DNA from: Gammaproteobacteria bacterium
Lineage (GTDB): Bacteria; Pseudomonadota; Gammaproteobacteria; Xanthomonadales; SZUA-36
Reading direction: 5' to 3'
DNA: 64,000 bases
Assembly: GCA_021772935.1 (NCBI GenBank)
Contig: JAJFLA010000046.1
Location: 1 to 64,000 of the forward strand
Both the position numbers and the translations under genes were made by a program. Below are positions 40,237 through 48,678 of the stretch, one piece after another. The notes below the pieces were generated by a model. The model saw only the letters and a list, made by a program, of their open reading frames with translations. It did no database searches and had not been told where the DNA came from. Numbering within the stretch: the stretch's first letter is position 1; the number at the start of each line of letters is the position of its first letter.

Positions 40237-41376
40237 TTAAGGTGTCTGCAATACGGTTGGTGTAAAGCCAATTTCATCGACGCTACGCAGGTATTTCCCA
40301 CTGCTCGCATCATATATATCCAGCGTCGGATGAGCGATAAATATGGAAAACAGCAATGGTTTGTCATCCTTGCTGACCTGGATGGCAGTCGATAGTTTGT
40401 CGAGTTTTATTTTCTGAACCTGTTTTTGCTGCTTCAGGTCATAGACCCAGACATCCTGACCAGGGTCTTTGTGGGTATCATCGCCACCCTGGTGCATCAA
40501 GGAATACAGTTTGTTACTACCCTGGTGTACCGCTAGATGCTGGATACCACCGGGACGCCATGATTCTTTACGCTCATTTTCACTTAGCAAAGACCAACTT
40601 TTACCGGGTTGTGGCTGTTCAGTCGACACATCGACCGGGTAGACATTACCGTTGAAAGAGACAAAAACCCAAGTATTACCCCATCTTACGGCTTTTTCAG
40701 TAACCCAGTCGACTGTGGCGTCAAAGAAGGGGGCATTACGTTGCTGATGGGTGACCTCGCCCTTGTCATTCAAAGTTACCGTCATCAGGCTGCCATCACC
40801 GCACAGCATGTTAAAGCGGCGGTCGCCGGATGGAAGCACCAATGCGCAGCCGCCGGTGTCAGTTTCTGCAACAAAGCGGCGTTCTTTCAAATCAATGATG
40901 CTGACCGATTGTGCTGGTGTAAAGTTGTAAACAACCAGAAAACGATCATCATCCGTTATTGCAGAATAGTTAAGCGTTGGCATTGCGGCAAAACGCTTGG
41001 GTGGAATAATAACTTCTCCGGTTGGTTTGAGTTCACGCGGGTCATAGAAAGTGATGACATCGGTACGTTGCCCGCGTGTGCCGCGAGAGAAGTAAGTTTC
41101 TGGCGAATATATTTGAGAGTAGTCTGAAGGCAATGCCAGTGCAATAAATCCCAGGCCGGTGCTGAGCATACCGAGGAACTTCCCGCTATCGCCATCAACC
41201 AGGTATGACTTGCCGTCTGCCATGTGGTGAAAAACGATATCATTAACCCACACCCAATGCGGATTGGATTCAGCAGGAAGGACGATGGATGGGGGCATGA
41301 CCTCGGGCTTGATGACGGCTTGGCCCAATACCGGCAGGAGTAACATCGAAAGAGGGAAAATGAGTTTTCGAAACAT
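40237..41376 (-). CDS. mauB: TTQ amine dehydrogenase heavy chain
   Basis: A 379-residue periplasmic seven-bladed beta-propeller with signal peptide (MFRKLIFPLSMLLLPVLGQA). Family features are HWVWVNDIVFHHMADGKSYLVD, PETYFSRGTRGQRTDVITFYDP, and the late blade KLYSLMHQGGDDTHKDPG. It forms the alpha subunit of methylamine or aralkylamine dehydrogenase and shapes the channel to the TTQ. First gene of the mauB-E-D-A-cytochrome c operon; the gene order BEDA without mauF/C/G/J/L/M/N resembles the aromatic amine (aau) clusters. Its promoter should lie in the 284-base AT-rich gap upstream. Confidence 0.93.
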   Translation of the reverse strand: MFRKLIFPLSMLLLPVLGQAVIKPEVMPPSIVLPAESNPHWVWVNDIVFHHMADGKSYLVDGDSGKFLGMLSTGLGFIALALPSDYSQIYSPETYFSRGTRGQRTDVITFYDPRELKPTGEVIIPPKRFAAMPTLNYSAITDDDRFLVVYNFTPAQSVSIIDLKERRFVAETDTGGCALVLPSGDRRFNMLCGDGSLMTVTLNDKGEVTHQQRNAPFFDATVDWVTEKAVRWGNTWVFVSFNGNVYPVDVSTEQPQPGKSWSLLSENERKESWRPGGIQHLAVHQGSNKLYSLMHQGGDDTHKDPGQDVWVYDLKQQKQVQKIKLDKLSTAIQVSKDDKPLLFSIFIAHPTLDIYDASSGKYLRSVDEIGFTPTVLQTP

Positions 41377-41660
41377 ACGCTATACCTTAAATTGACCCCA
41401 ATAAAGAGATTAAAAACCAAGCCCAAAAAACTGATTTCAAAAAACAGACACAAAAAAATCAGCAATAAAAAAGCGGGCGAGGGCGGAGCCCAGGTCCGAT
41501 TAGTTTAAGCATAAATCAATTTAACAATAAATTGAAATACAAAGCCATCATTCAGATGCTCAATACTAGCCTACGGGACCTACAGCGACTGTCACTACAA
41601 AAGAGGACACTAGTGTACTGCATCGTAATTAATGGAACTTTCAGAGGGCACCTGTGTGGG

Positions 41661-42446
41661 CTAAGCAAGCTCGCCACCCGCGACGGCGATGGCTTGCCCG
41701 TTGATGGATGCGGAATGAGGCTGACATAACCAGAGCGCGGTTTCTGCCACTTCCTCAGGCTTGATCAAACGACCTTGCGGGTTGTTCTTGACCAGTTCAG
41801 CCAATGCCTGTTCCCGGTTCAAAGCCGTGCTCTCCACAATCGTATCAAGAGAGCGGTCGACCAAATCGGTATCCGTGTAGCCGGGGCAAATAGCATTGAC
41901 GGTTACACCCTTTTTAGCCAGTTCGAGTGCCAGTGCCCTGGTCAAACCCAACACGCCGTGTTTGGCCGCACAATAAGCTGATACATAAGCGTAGCCTTTA
42001 AGCGCTGCGGTGCTGGCAATATTGATGATTCTGCCAAAGCCTGCTTTGGACATCGAATCAACCACGGCTTTGGTACACAGATAGGTCCCTGTCAGGTTGA
42101 CAGCCAGCATCCTTTGCCAGAGTTCATCACTCATTTTATTAAAAGCACTGGAATCGACACTTCCGGCATTGTTAACCAGAATTGTCACTGGTCCGTTCGC
42201 TTTCACCGCGGCTGAAAAACTCTGCCTGACCTCATCCGGGCTACTGATATCAACCTGTTGCGAGCTTGCGTTGAGACGCGCGGCTACTTCCAGTAATCGT
42301 TGTTGGTTGCGGCCCATCAGTGTGACCCGCATACCCATATTGGAAAATTGTTGCGCTATTGCCAGACCAATGCCACTGGCGCCACCGGTCACCACAGCGT
42401 GCTGCTTGGAATAATAGGGTTTTGATTTTTCATTCATCCGCGTCAT
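41661..42446 (-). CDS. SDR family oxidoreductase
   Basis: A 261-residue classical short-chain dehydrogenase: TGGASGIGLA cofactor loop near residue 20, LVNNAGSVDSSAF, and the active-site YCAAK with upstream Ser in NIASTAALKG. The absence of a downstream Asp/Arg switch is not diagnostic by eye; NAD(P) use is open. The sequence resembles 3-hydroxyacyl- or 3-hydroxybutyrate-type SDRs. It is 16 bases from the MFS gene and probably cotranscribed with it. Substrate unknown. Confidence 0.88.
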   Translation of the reverse strand: MTRMNEKSKPYYSKQHAVVTGGASGIGLAIAQQFSNMGMRVTLMGRNQQRLLEVAARLNASSQQVDISSPDEVRQSFSAAVKANGPVTILVNNAGSVDSSAFNKMSDELWQRMLAVNLTGTYLCTKAVVDSMSKAGFGRIINIASTAALKGYAYVSAYCAAKHGVLGLTRALALELAKKGVTVNAICPGYTDTDLVDRSLDTIVESTALNREQALAELVKNNPQGRLIKPEEVAETALWLCQPHSASINGQAIAVAGGELA

Positions 42447-42462
42447 TCTCCTTCAAAATCCA

Positions 42463-43686
42463 TCAGGCAGGCATGGATTGTTTGCGGATGATCAGGTAAC
42501 CGACGGCAGATATCAAGACGGCTACAAGTACCCCCGCGACGGTTGGTAGCAAGCTGTGGTCATATAGCAATCCGACGCTATAGCCCAGTACCGATGCAAA
42601 CGCGATTTGTATAAAGCCAAAAACAGATGAGGCTTTACCAGCTGCATTGGGTAGTTCAGAAATGGCCCCCATCTGGCTAACCGACAGGCTCAACCCGCCG
42701 GCCATGAATACCAGGAAAAAGGCCAGCAACAAGGGTGTCAGTTGGTAAATTTCGAATAATGCCAATACCAGTAACAAGCCAGCGGCTACCAGTCCAACCA
42801 GTTGCCCCAGGGCCAAAACCCGGATGACACCGATTCGGCCAACCAGTCGTGAGCTGGTCATGGCACCGGTGATATAGCCAAAAACTACGACCATGAAGGT
42901 ATAACCAAAATACTCCGGCGCAATACCCAGCAAGCCGATGACCAGGAATGAGGAAGTGGAGATGTAACAGAACATGGCCGCATAGGTTGCACCACCGCAT
43001 AAGGTAAAACCGACGAAGCTACGATTGCTGAGGCATAAGTGGAACTGGCTGTAAATGCTACTTAGTTTCAAAGCCCCCACGCCAATTGTTTTACACGACT
43101 CCTGTAATCGGGTGATGCCCAGGAAGGTGAAAATAGCCAATATCAGTAACAGAATAAAATGTGAACGCCAGTTAAAAAAATACAACAACCAACTGCCAAA
43201 AACAGGTGCAACCGCAGGTACCAGAGCCATCGCTCCTGCGATCGAAGCCATGATCCGGGCCGCATCAATTCGGTTGTGGCTATCGACGACCATTGCGCGG
43301 GCAAGTACGGGTGCACTGGCCCCGCCGATACCCTGAATAAAACGTGCCATTATCAGACTATCGATACTTTGGGCGATGATACAAGCGATGGTGGCAGCGA
43401 GGTAAACACCCAGGCCGAGGTAGAGCACTGGCTTGCGACCATAACGATCGGATATGCTGCCGTAAAAGAGCTGGCCAATGGCAAATCCCATCAGAAAAAC
43501 ACTCAGGGTCAGTTGCCCCTGGCTGATATTTGCTCCTAGGTCTTCAATGAGCTGCGGTATGGCTGGCAGGTAGAGATCGGTGGAAACAGCCATCATCGCC
43601 ACCAGGCCGGTCAGGGTTATTCGCTGCAGTAAAACACTCTGCTCCGGTTTTGCAGGATTTTCCTGTAGCTGTTTAATAATAGTCAA
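42463..43686 (-). CDS. Bcr/CflA-type MFS drug efflux transporter
   Basis: A 407-residue MFS protein with 12 membrane helices. Bcr/CflA signatures are STDLYLPAIPQLIEDLG and GQLFYGSISDRYGRKPVLYLG (motif A), plus RFIQGIGGASAPVLARAMVVD (motif C-like). It exports drugs or metabolites with H+ exchange. The start is TTG, overlapping the stop of a 47-codon upstream ORF as TTGA; no ATG with a ribosome site is closer to the first helix. The coupled start is unusual and worth checking. Confidence 0.88.
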   Translation of the reverse strand: MTIIKQLQENPAKPEQSVLLQRITLTGLVAMMAVSTDLYLPAIPQLIEDLGANISQGQLTLSVFLMGFAIGQLFYGSISDRYGRKPVLYLGLGVYLAATIACIIAQSIDSLIMARFIQGIGGASAPVLARAMVVDSHNRIDAARIMASIAGAMALVPAVAPVFGSWLLYFFNWRSHFILLLILAIFTFLGITRLQESCKTIGVGALKLSSIYSQFHLCLSNRSFVGFTLCGGATYAAMFCYISTSSFLVIGLLGIAPEYFGYTFMVVVFGYITGAMTSSRLVGRIGVIRVLALGQLVGLVAAGLLLVLALFEIYQLTPLLLAFFLVFMAGGLSLSVSQMGAISELPNAAGKASSVFGFIQIAFASVLGYSVGLLYDHSLLPTVAGVLVAVLISAVGYLIIRKQSMPA

Positions 43687-43826
43687 AGCTGTTCCAGGCT
43701 GATCGGCGCCATTAAATCTTCAATGCTGTGTAAATGCTTTATGGGTTCATCCAATTGGCCGGTGTTCAGGAACATCCATTCGAGCTTCCGCAAATGGTTG
43801 GTGCCAGTGATAAAGAGTCGAGTCAA
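43683..43826 (-). CDS. possible 47-residue protein coupled to the MFS gene
   Basis: An open frame from TTG (43824-43826) to TGA (43683-43685) overlaps the MFS TTG start by three bases. The protein has sensible composition (LEWMFLNTGQLDEPIKHL, ending ISLEQL) and no membrane segment. No ribosome site is seen before the TTG. It may be a small gene or the C-terminal remnant of a larger one. Not recognised. Confidence 0.35.
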   Translation of the reverse strand: MTRLFITGTNHLRKLEWMFLNTGQLDEPIKHLHSIEDLMAPISLEQL

Positions 43827-43891
43827 GTCAAGTTAAGCCAACAAGCTTGACGCCTTACACACGCTTTAGTGACGCATGGCTATGTACCATG

Positions 43892-44890
43892 TTACGCGTG
43901 CGGCCAGTCATCCATGTGGACATCTTTGCGTATCACTTGCGAAGGCGAGCCGACAATCAGGGGGTCCGGGGCATAAATAACTTGCAAATCCTTGTCCGGA
44001 TAATCCAGTTTACTGAGGAAATCCTGCATACAATTGAGTCGGGCACGTTTCTTGTCATCGGACTTGATGATGGTCCATGGGCATGCCGCAGTATCGGTAT
44101 AAAAAAACATGGCTTCCTTGGCCCGGGTATATTCACTCCACATACTTACAGCAGCTTTGTCCACCGGGCTCATTTTCCACTGTTTAAGTGGATCATTTTC
44201 CCTGGAAGCAAAACGTTTCCGCTGTTCCTTTTTGGTGACAGAGAAATAGTACTTGAACAGGTTAATGCCGGAATTCGCCAGCATTCGTTCCACTTCAGGA
44301 CATTGACGCATGAATTCGAGGTATTCGATCTGGTCACAAAAGCCCATCACTCGCTCTACGCCAGCACGGTTGTACCATGACCTGTCGAGGAAAAGGATTT
44401 CACCTCGTGTTGGCAGATGTTCGATATAACGTTGAAAATACCACTGACCTTTTTCATGCTGGGTAGGCTTTTCCAGGGCTACAACTTTGGCGGCTCGGGG
44501 GTTCAGGTGCTCCATGAAACGCTTGATAGAGCCACCCTTGCCGGCAGCGTCGCGGCCTTCGAAGATGACCACGATTTTTTGACCTGTCATTTTTACCCAG
44601 TTTTGAACTTTCAGCAGTTCGATCTGAAGCTTTTTCTTTTCTTCTTCATAGGCTTGTTTTGGTATTTTGTCGGTATAAGGGTACTTGCCTTCCTTGAACA
44701 GCTTGCTGATAGATTCGGGGCAGGCGCGTATTTTCTTGATGGTTGCTGACGAATAGTCACCACCCAAGTAAGTGTCTTCGATCTCCGGATGAACGGTTAG
44801 TGCGTCGGCGACCGCATCTTCTGTTGCAGTGCCTTTCTTTACACTTTCTTCGTGCTTTTCAGAATCTACAATTTTTAAATCGGAACTCAT
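43892..44890 (-). CDS. ppk2: polyphosphate kinase 2
   Basis: A 332-residue PPK2 with Walker A FEGRDAAGKGGSIKRF, Walker B-like FLDRSWYNRAGVERVMGF and the lid-region SVTKKEQRKRFASRENDP. An N-terminal extension of about 65 residues precedes the domain. PPK2 class I enzymes make nucleoside triphosphates from diphosphates using polyphosphate. Monocistronic. Its upstream gap (44891-45037) contains two CCTTTAGGGC/CCTTAGGGC strings (about 44919 and 44970), related to each other and of unknown role. Confidence 0.95.
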   Translation of the reverse strand: MSSDLKIVDSEKHEESVKKGTATEDAVADALTVHPEIEDTYLGGDYSSATIKKIRACPESISKLFKEGKYPYTDKIPKQAYEEEKKKLQIELLKVQNWVKMTGQKIVVIFEGRDAAGKGGSIKRFMEHLNPRAAKVVALEKPTQHEKGQWYFQRYIEHLPTRGEILFLDRSWYNRAGVERVMGFCDQIEYLEFMRQCPEVERMLANSGINLFKYYFSVTKKEQRKRFASRENDPLKQWKMSPVDKAAVSMWSEYTRAKEAMFFYTDTAACPWTIIKSDDKKRARLNCMQDFLSKLDYPDKDLQVIYAPDPLIVGSPSQVIRKDVHMDDWPHA

Positions 44891-45037
44891 TTGCTTGTTT
44901 ACCTGTTGCTTTCTGAACCCTTTAGGGCTACGTTTTCTTGACGATTAGAATAATCCAGTTTCGTTGACCCCTTAGGGCCTTTGTATGCGGGTAACCTGAA
45001 AAATAGTTTACCATGAAGCACAACACTATTATGGCTG

Positions 45038-46369
45038 CTAAAGCTTGATCGATCCAGTTTGGGGCAAAAAGCGAATCAGCAGCGAAAATTCGTTGATGCA
45101 AGCCGGATCGGTGCCATCTGGGAGAGGAATTTTGACAACGTGTCCTGAGCCCGGGGCAGCATCGGTTGTATCACCATTGCGGTTAATGATGGTGGGCAAA
45201 GCAAAGGTCGTATTACCAGTTGTAGTCATCAGCTGAAGTTGGTCACCGGCTTCGAAACGGTTTTTGACGTCTACGGTTAACCAGTGTTCGTTGCAATCGA
45301 GAATGGCGCCGACAAACTGTTGTTTATCGCTGCTGGAAACACCCCGCTCATAATTCTGGTATTCGCCAGGTGGGTGACGTCGGTAGAAACCCTCGGTGAA
45401 ACCCCGGTTAGCCATACCCTCTAGCTCTTCCATCAGACCCATGTCAAAAGGTTGATCTGCCATAGCGTCATCAATTGCCTTGCGATAAACCTGTGTTGTG
45501 CGGGCAACGTAATAGATAGATTTTGTGCGGCCTTCAATTTTGAATGAATCGATCCCCATCTGCGTCAGTTTTTCGACATGTTGAACCGCGCGCAAGTCTT
45601 TCGAATTCATTATATAGGTACCATGTTCATCCTCAAATGCAGGCATAAGTTCACCTGGTCGGTTTTGCTCTTCAAGCAGAACGACGGAGGGTTTGTTGCT
45701 TGCTTGTGGTACAGCCAGGGGTACCGTATCGCCCGTGCCGGTTTCGCGTGCTTCATGTAAATCGTATTTCCAGCGACAAGTGTTGGTGCAGGCGCCTTGG
45801 TTGGAATCACGGTGCGACATGTATCCGGATAACAGGCAGCGACCGGAGTAAGCGATGCATAAGGCACCATGGACAAAGGTTTCAAGTTCTATGTCCGGGC
45901 ATCGTTGACGGATTTCACTCACTTCTTTGAGAGACAGTTCACGTGACAGAATGATACGTTTCAGACCCATGCTCTGCCAGAACTTAACCGCGGCGTAATT
46001 CACCACATTGGATTGTACGGATAAGTGGATGGTCTGCTCAGGCCAGCGTTCGCGTACCATCATAATCAGTCCAGGGTCGGACATGATGAGTGCGTCTGGC
46101 CCCATATTGATGATGGGTTCCAGATCGTTGATATAGGTTTTCAGTTTGCTGTTATGAGGTGCGATATTGCTGGCGAGGAAGAACAACTTGCCCATGGAAT
46201 GTGCCTCTTCTATGCCTTTGCCCAGAACCTCCTCTTTGCTGAATTCATTATTACGCACACGCAGGCTATAACGTGGTTGGCCTGCATACACGGCATCTGC
46301 ACCGTAGGCATAGGCAAATCGCATGTGGTTCAGTGAACCGGCAGGGGAGAGTAGTTCTGGTCTTTTCAT
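45038..46369 (-). CDS. trhP: tRNA 5-hydroxyuridine modification protein TrhP (U32 family)
   Basis: A 443-residue U32-family protein of the YegQ type (E. coli TrhP, 453 residues). Landmarks: MKRPELLSPAGSLNHMRFAYAYGADAVYAG, the Fe-S Cys cluster FVHGALCIAYSGRCLLSGYMSHRDSNQGACTNTCRWKYDL, and the C-terminal beta-barrel. It hydroxylates U34 of certain tRNAs using prephenate. Four U32-related sites thus occur in the window, with ubiU and ubiV. Transcribed alone, divergent from the TetR gene. Confidence 0.92.
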   Translation of the reverse strand: MKRPELLSPAGSLNHMRFAYAYGADAVYAGQPRYSLRVRNNEFSKEEVLGKGIEEAHSMGKLFFLASNIAPHNSKLKTYINDLEPIINMGPDALIMSDPGLIMMVRERWPEQTIHLSVQSNVVNYAAVKFWQSMGLKRIILSRELSLKEVSEIRQRCPDIELETFVHGALCIAYSGRCLLSGYMSHRDSNQGACTNTCRWKYDLHEARETGTGDTVPLAVPQASNKPSVVLLEEQNRPGELMPAFEDEHGTYIMNSKDLRAVQHVEKLTQMGIDSFKIEGRTKSIYYVARTTQVYRKAIDDAMADQPFDMGLMEELEGMANRGFTEGFYRRHPPGEYQNYERGVSSSDKQQFVGAILDCNEHWLTVDVKNRFEAGDQLQLMTTTGNTTFALPTIINRNGDTTDAAPGSGHVVKIPLPDGTDPACINEFSLLIRFLPQTGSIKL

Positions 46370-46524
46370 CTGCTTAAGTCATGAATAGTTGATCCGGAGA
46401 TTTTACAGGATTGGAATGATTCGTGGTCTTTTTCATAAGCGGTGATGTGACAAATGTATGTCAAGACATTACATACAAGTCCAAACTTAAATAAAAACTT
46501 GCAATTAGGATTTTTTTAGTTATA

Positions 46525-46540
46525 CTTACCTATAAGTAAG
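46525..46540. promoter_or_regulatory. TetR operator 1
   Basis: CTTACCTATAAGTAAG, a near-perfect palindrome 16 bases before the TetR start. A second site, identical at 14 of 16 positions, lies before the next gene. Together they define CTTACYTATWAGTAAG, probably the binding site of the adjacent regulator; this copy would give autorepression. Confidence 0.75.
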
Positions 46541-46555
46541 ACAAGTGAATTATAT

Positions 46556-47134
46556 ATGACACGAATTACCGACACACGCGAACAGATCATGGATAGGGCA
46601 GCACAGTTGCTGATGAGCCGTGGGTTTAATGGCTTTTCCTATCGTGATATTTCTTCACACCTGGGTGTTAAGAATGCGGCTGTACACTATCACTTCCCCG
46701 CCAAGGCCGACCTGGCACTTGCGCTGGTTGATGAATACCGACAGACCTTGCGTGATAAGACATCAGAATTCATGGCCTATGGTGGTTCAGCGCTGGAACA
46801 ACTGAAAGGTTTTTTCGAGTTTACCAGCCGGCAATGCCATACGGGACGCTGTATTTGTCCACTTGGTGCGTTTTCGATTGACTATAGTGAGTTACCCGAA
46901 GAAGTACGTAGGACAACCGCAGATTTTATGAATGAAACCATCAAATGGCTGACACAGGTACTGGCCGTCGGTAGGGAGCAGGAAGAATTCAGTTTCAGCG
47001 GTGATCCAGGGCCAAAGGCCCTATTGATTCTTGCTGGTTTACAGGGTGCCAGACAAATGGCACGGATTAACAGTCTCGAAATACTGGACGATGTGCTTAA
47101 GCAAATCCATCAGGATTTGGGAATTGTGACTTAA
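46556..47134 (+). CDS. TetR/AcrR family regulator
   Basis: A 192-residue repressor with an N-terminal HTH: RITDTREQIMDRAAQLLMSRG, then YRDISSHLGVKNAAVHYHFPAKADLA. The ligand domain contains RQCHTGRCICPLGAFSIDY, typical of a TetR subgroup with a conserved Cys pair that may be redox- or thiol-sensitive. It probably represses itself and the membrane protein gene downstream through the paired palindromes at 46525 and 47153. Confidence 0.9.
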   Translation: MTRITDTREQIMDRAAQLLMSRGFNGFSYRDISSHLGVKNAAVHYHFPAKADLALALVDEYRQTLRDKTSEFMAYGGSALEQLKGFFEFTSRQCHTGRCICPLGAFSIDYSELPEEVRRTTADFMNETIKWLTQVLAVGREQEEFSFSGDPGPKALLILAGLQGARQMARINSLEILDDVLKQIHQDLGIVT

Positions 47135-47152
47135 AAAAATTTGATCATTAAC

Positions 47153-47168
47153 CTTACTTATTAGTAAG
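47153..47168. promoter_or_regulatory. TetR operator 2
   Basis: CTTACTTATTAGTAAG, 25 bases before the small membrane protein gene; matches operator 1 at 14 of 16 positions. It suggests this gene is a direct target of the TetR protein. Confidence 0.72.
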
Positions 47169-47192
47169 TATATTTTTAAAAAGGAAGATACT

Positions 47193-47585
47193 ATGAAAAC
47201 ATTTACTGCAGTAATAGAGCAAAACCCTCAACTCCAAACTACGAAAGGACAAAAGCTTGTTCCCGCAGTGGCTGCTTCTGCTCGAGAAATCCTGGCTTTG
47301 CTGAGTGCGGCGACTGCGGCAACCATCATTGTCATGTTAGTGGTCTGGCTGGCTGGACTGGAAATAAGTAACATTCTGGGTGCTGCTAGCTGGGGCTTGG
47401 GGCTTATTTTTCTCGGCTTGGCTGTGGATAACCGTGAACCGACAGCATTTTTGCAGCTGATAACCGGTGTAGCTTTGCTGGCTTTGGCTGGCTTACAAAG
47501 TCGGGTATCACCCGACTACATCATCTTTTCCGGTGTTATTGTAGCGATCTGGGTGGCCGCTGTGTTATTGCGGCGGTTGCGTTAA
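47193..47585 (+). CDS. small four-helix membrane protein
   Basis: A 130-residue hydrophobic protein with about four membrane helices after a polar N-terminus of about 30 residues, ending in VLLRRLR. Ribosome site AAGGAAG. No family recognised. It lies directly after a TetR gene and a matching operator, so it is probably the regulator's main target; induced membrane proteins of this sort often respond to envelope or lipophilic stress, but no function can be claimed. Its last 21 bases overlap the convergent aldo/keto reductase gene. Confidence 0.75.
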   Translation: MKTFTAVIEQNPQLQTTKGQKLVPAVAASAREILALLSAATAATIIVMLVVWLAGLEISNILGAASWGLGLIFLGLAVDNREPTAFLQLITGVALLALAGLQSRVSPDYIIFSGVIVAIWVAAVLLRRLR

Positions 47586-48518
47586 GCTCTCCAATACTGC
47601 ATCAATAGCTTGCAAGATAGCCGCATCCAGTTGAATACCGGATGCGGCTGCATTTTCCACGACTTGTTCTGGTTTTGACGCACCAATAATGGCTGCTGCC
47701 AGATTGGCTTCACGCAATACCCAGGCGAGCGCAAGTTGTGTCATGCTGATACCCAGATCAGCGGCTATGGGATGTAAGCTGTCGATGCCTTTCAATAGTT
47801 TGTCATCTAGCAATCTGTCCATAAAAAAATTCATTTGTGGATTACACGCCCTGGAATCGAGCGGTGGTTTAACACCTTTTCCGTATTTCCCGGTGAGCAC
47901 ACCCTGGGCGAGTGGTGACCAGACAATTTGGCTGATACCATTGTTTTTGCATAGAGGAATAACCTCGCTTTCAGGTTCGCGCCAAAGCATGGAATATTGT
48001 GGCTGGCTGGATACGAAAGAAACAACATCTGGAATGTCCATCGCTGCCTGGATTTGCGCTGCGGTCCATTCGCTGAATCCCACATATCGCACTTTGCCCG
48101 CTTTCACGACTTCAGTTAGTGCCTGCATCGTTTCTTCCAATGGTGTACCCGGGTCAAAACGGTGGCACTGGTAAAGATCAATATAGTCTGTGCTCAGTCT
48201 GCGCAAGGAATCATTTACCTGTTTGTGAATTTGTTCGGCCGACAAACCCTGGTCTGTATCACTCATAGGAAAATACAACTTGGTGGCGAGTACATAAGAA
48301 TCACGCGCTTGCCCACGCAGGGATTTACCCAAAAAAGACTCAGCGGCCCCGTGACCATATACATTGGCGGTATCGATGAAGTTGATGCCACAATCAAATG
48401 CCCTTGCCAAACAGGCGCGAGACTTCTTTGCTTCTACGGCGACACCGTAAGTCAGCCAGGAACCCAGTGCGATTTCTGAAACTTTTAGATCACTGTTGCC
48501 CAGTTGACGGTAATGCAT
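47565..48518 (-). CDS. aldo/keto reductase, potassium-channel beta-subunit type
   Basis: A 317-residue TIM-barrel AKR: DTANVYGHGAAESFLGK with the catalytic Tyr and preceding Asp, LATKLYFP with the Lys, and QCHRFDPGTPLEETM with the His. The C-terminal GASKPEQVVENA binds NADPH. It is closest to the YghZ/KvBeta-type AKRs that reduce aldehydes. Monocistronic; its 3' end overlaps the small membrane protein gene tail to tail. Confidence 0.9.
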   Translation of the reverse strand: MHYRQLGNSDLKVSEIALGSWLTYGVAVEAKKSRACLARAFDCGINFIDTANVYGHGAAESFLGKSLRGQARDSYVLATKLYFPMSDTDQGLSAEQIHKQVNDSLRRLSTDYIDLYQCHRFDPGTPLEETMQALTEVVKAGKVRYVGFSEWTAAQIQAAMDIPDVVSFVSSQPQYSMLWREPESEVIPLCKNNGISQIVWSPLAQGVLTGKYGKGVKPPLDSRACNPQMNFFMDRLLDDKLLKGIDSLHPIAADLGISMTQLALAWVLREANLAAAIIGASKPEQVVENAAASGIQLDAAILQAIDAVLESLTQPPQ

Positions 48519-48678
48519 GACCGCTTTCTCCGTATATAAAGTAACGTTAATTGATATCGAATAGACGGTTTAGCTTAACAAGAGTAGGTGTTTCCAGCTT
48601 CGATTATTTTGCTGGAAATGCTTGAAACGGTATAGAATTGGGCCAATTATTAAGTCTGGTAGCCCCTCAGGTGGTTTT

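Noticed and set aside
41470-41491. GC-rich GGGC-GGA-GCCC hairpin with T-run on the minus strand as a terminator of the SDR gene
   Set aside because: The stem is only four base pairs, and its distance of about 170 bases from the gene makes the assignment weak.
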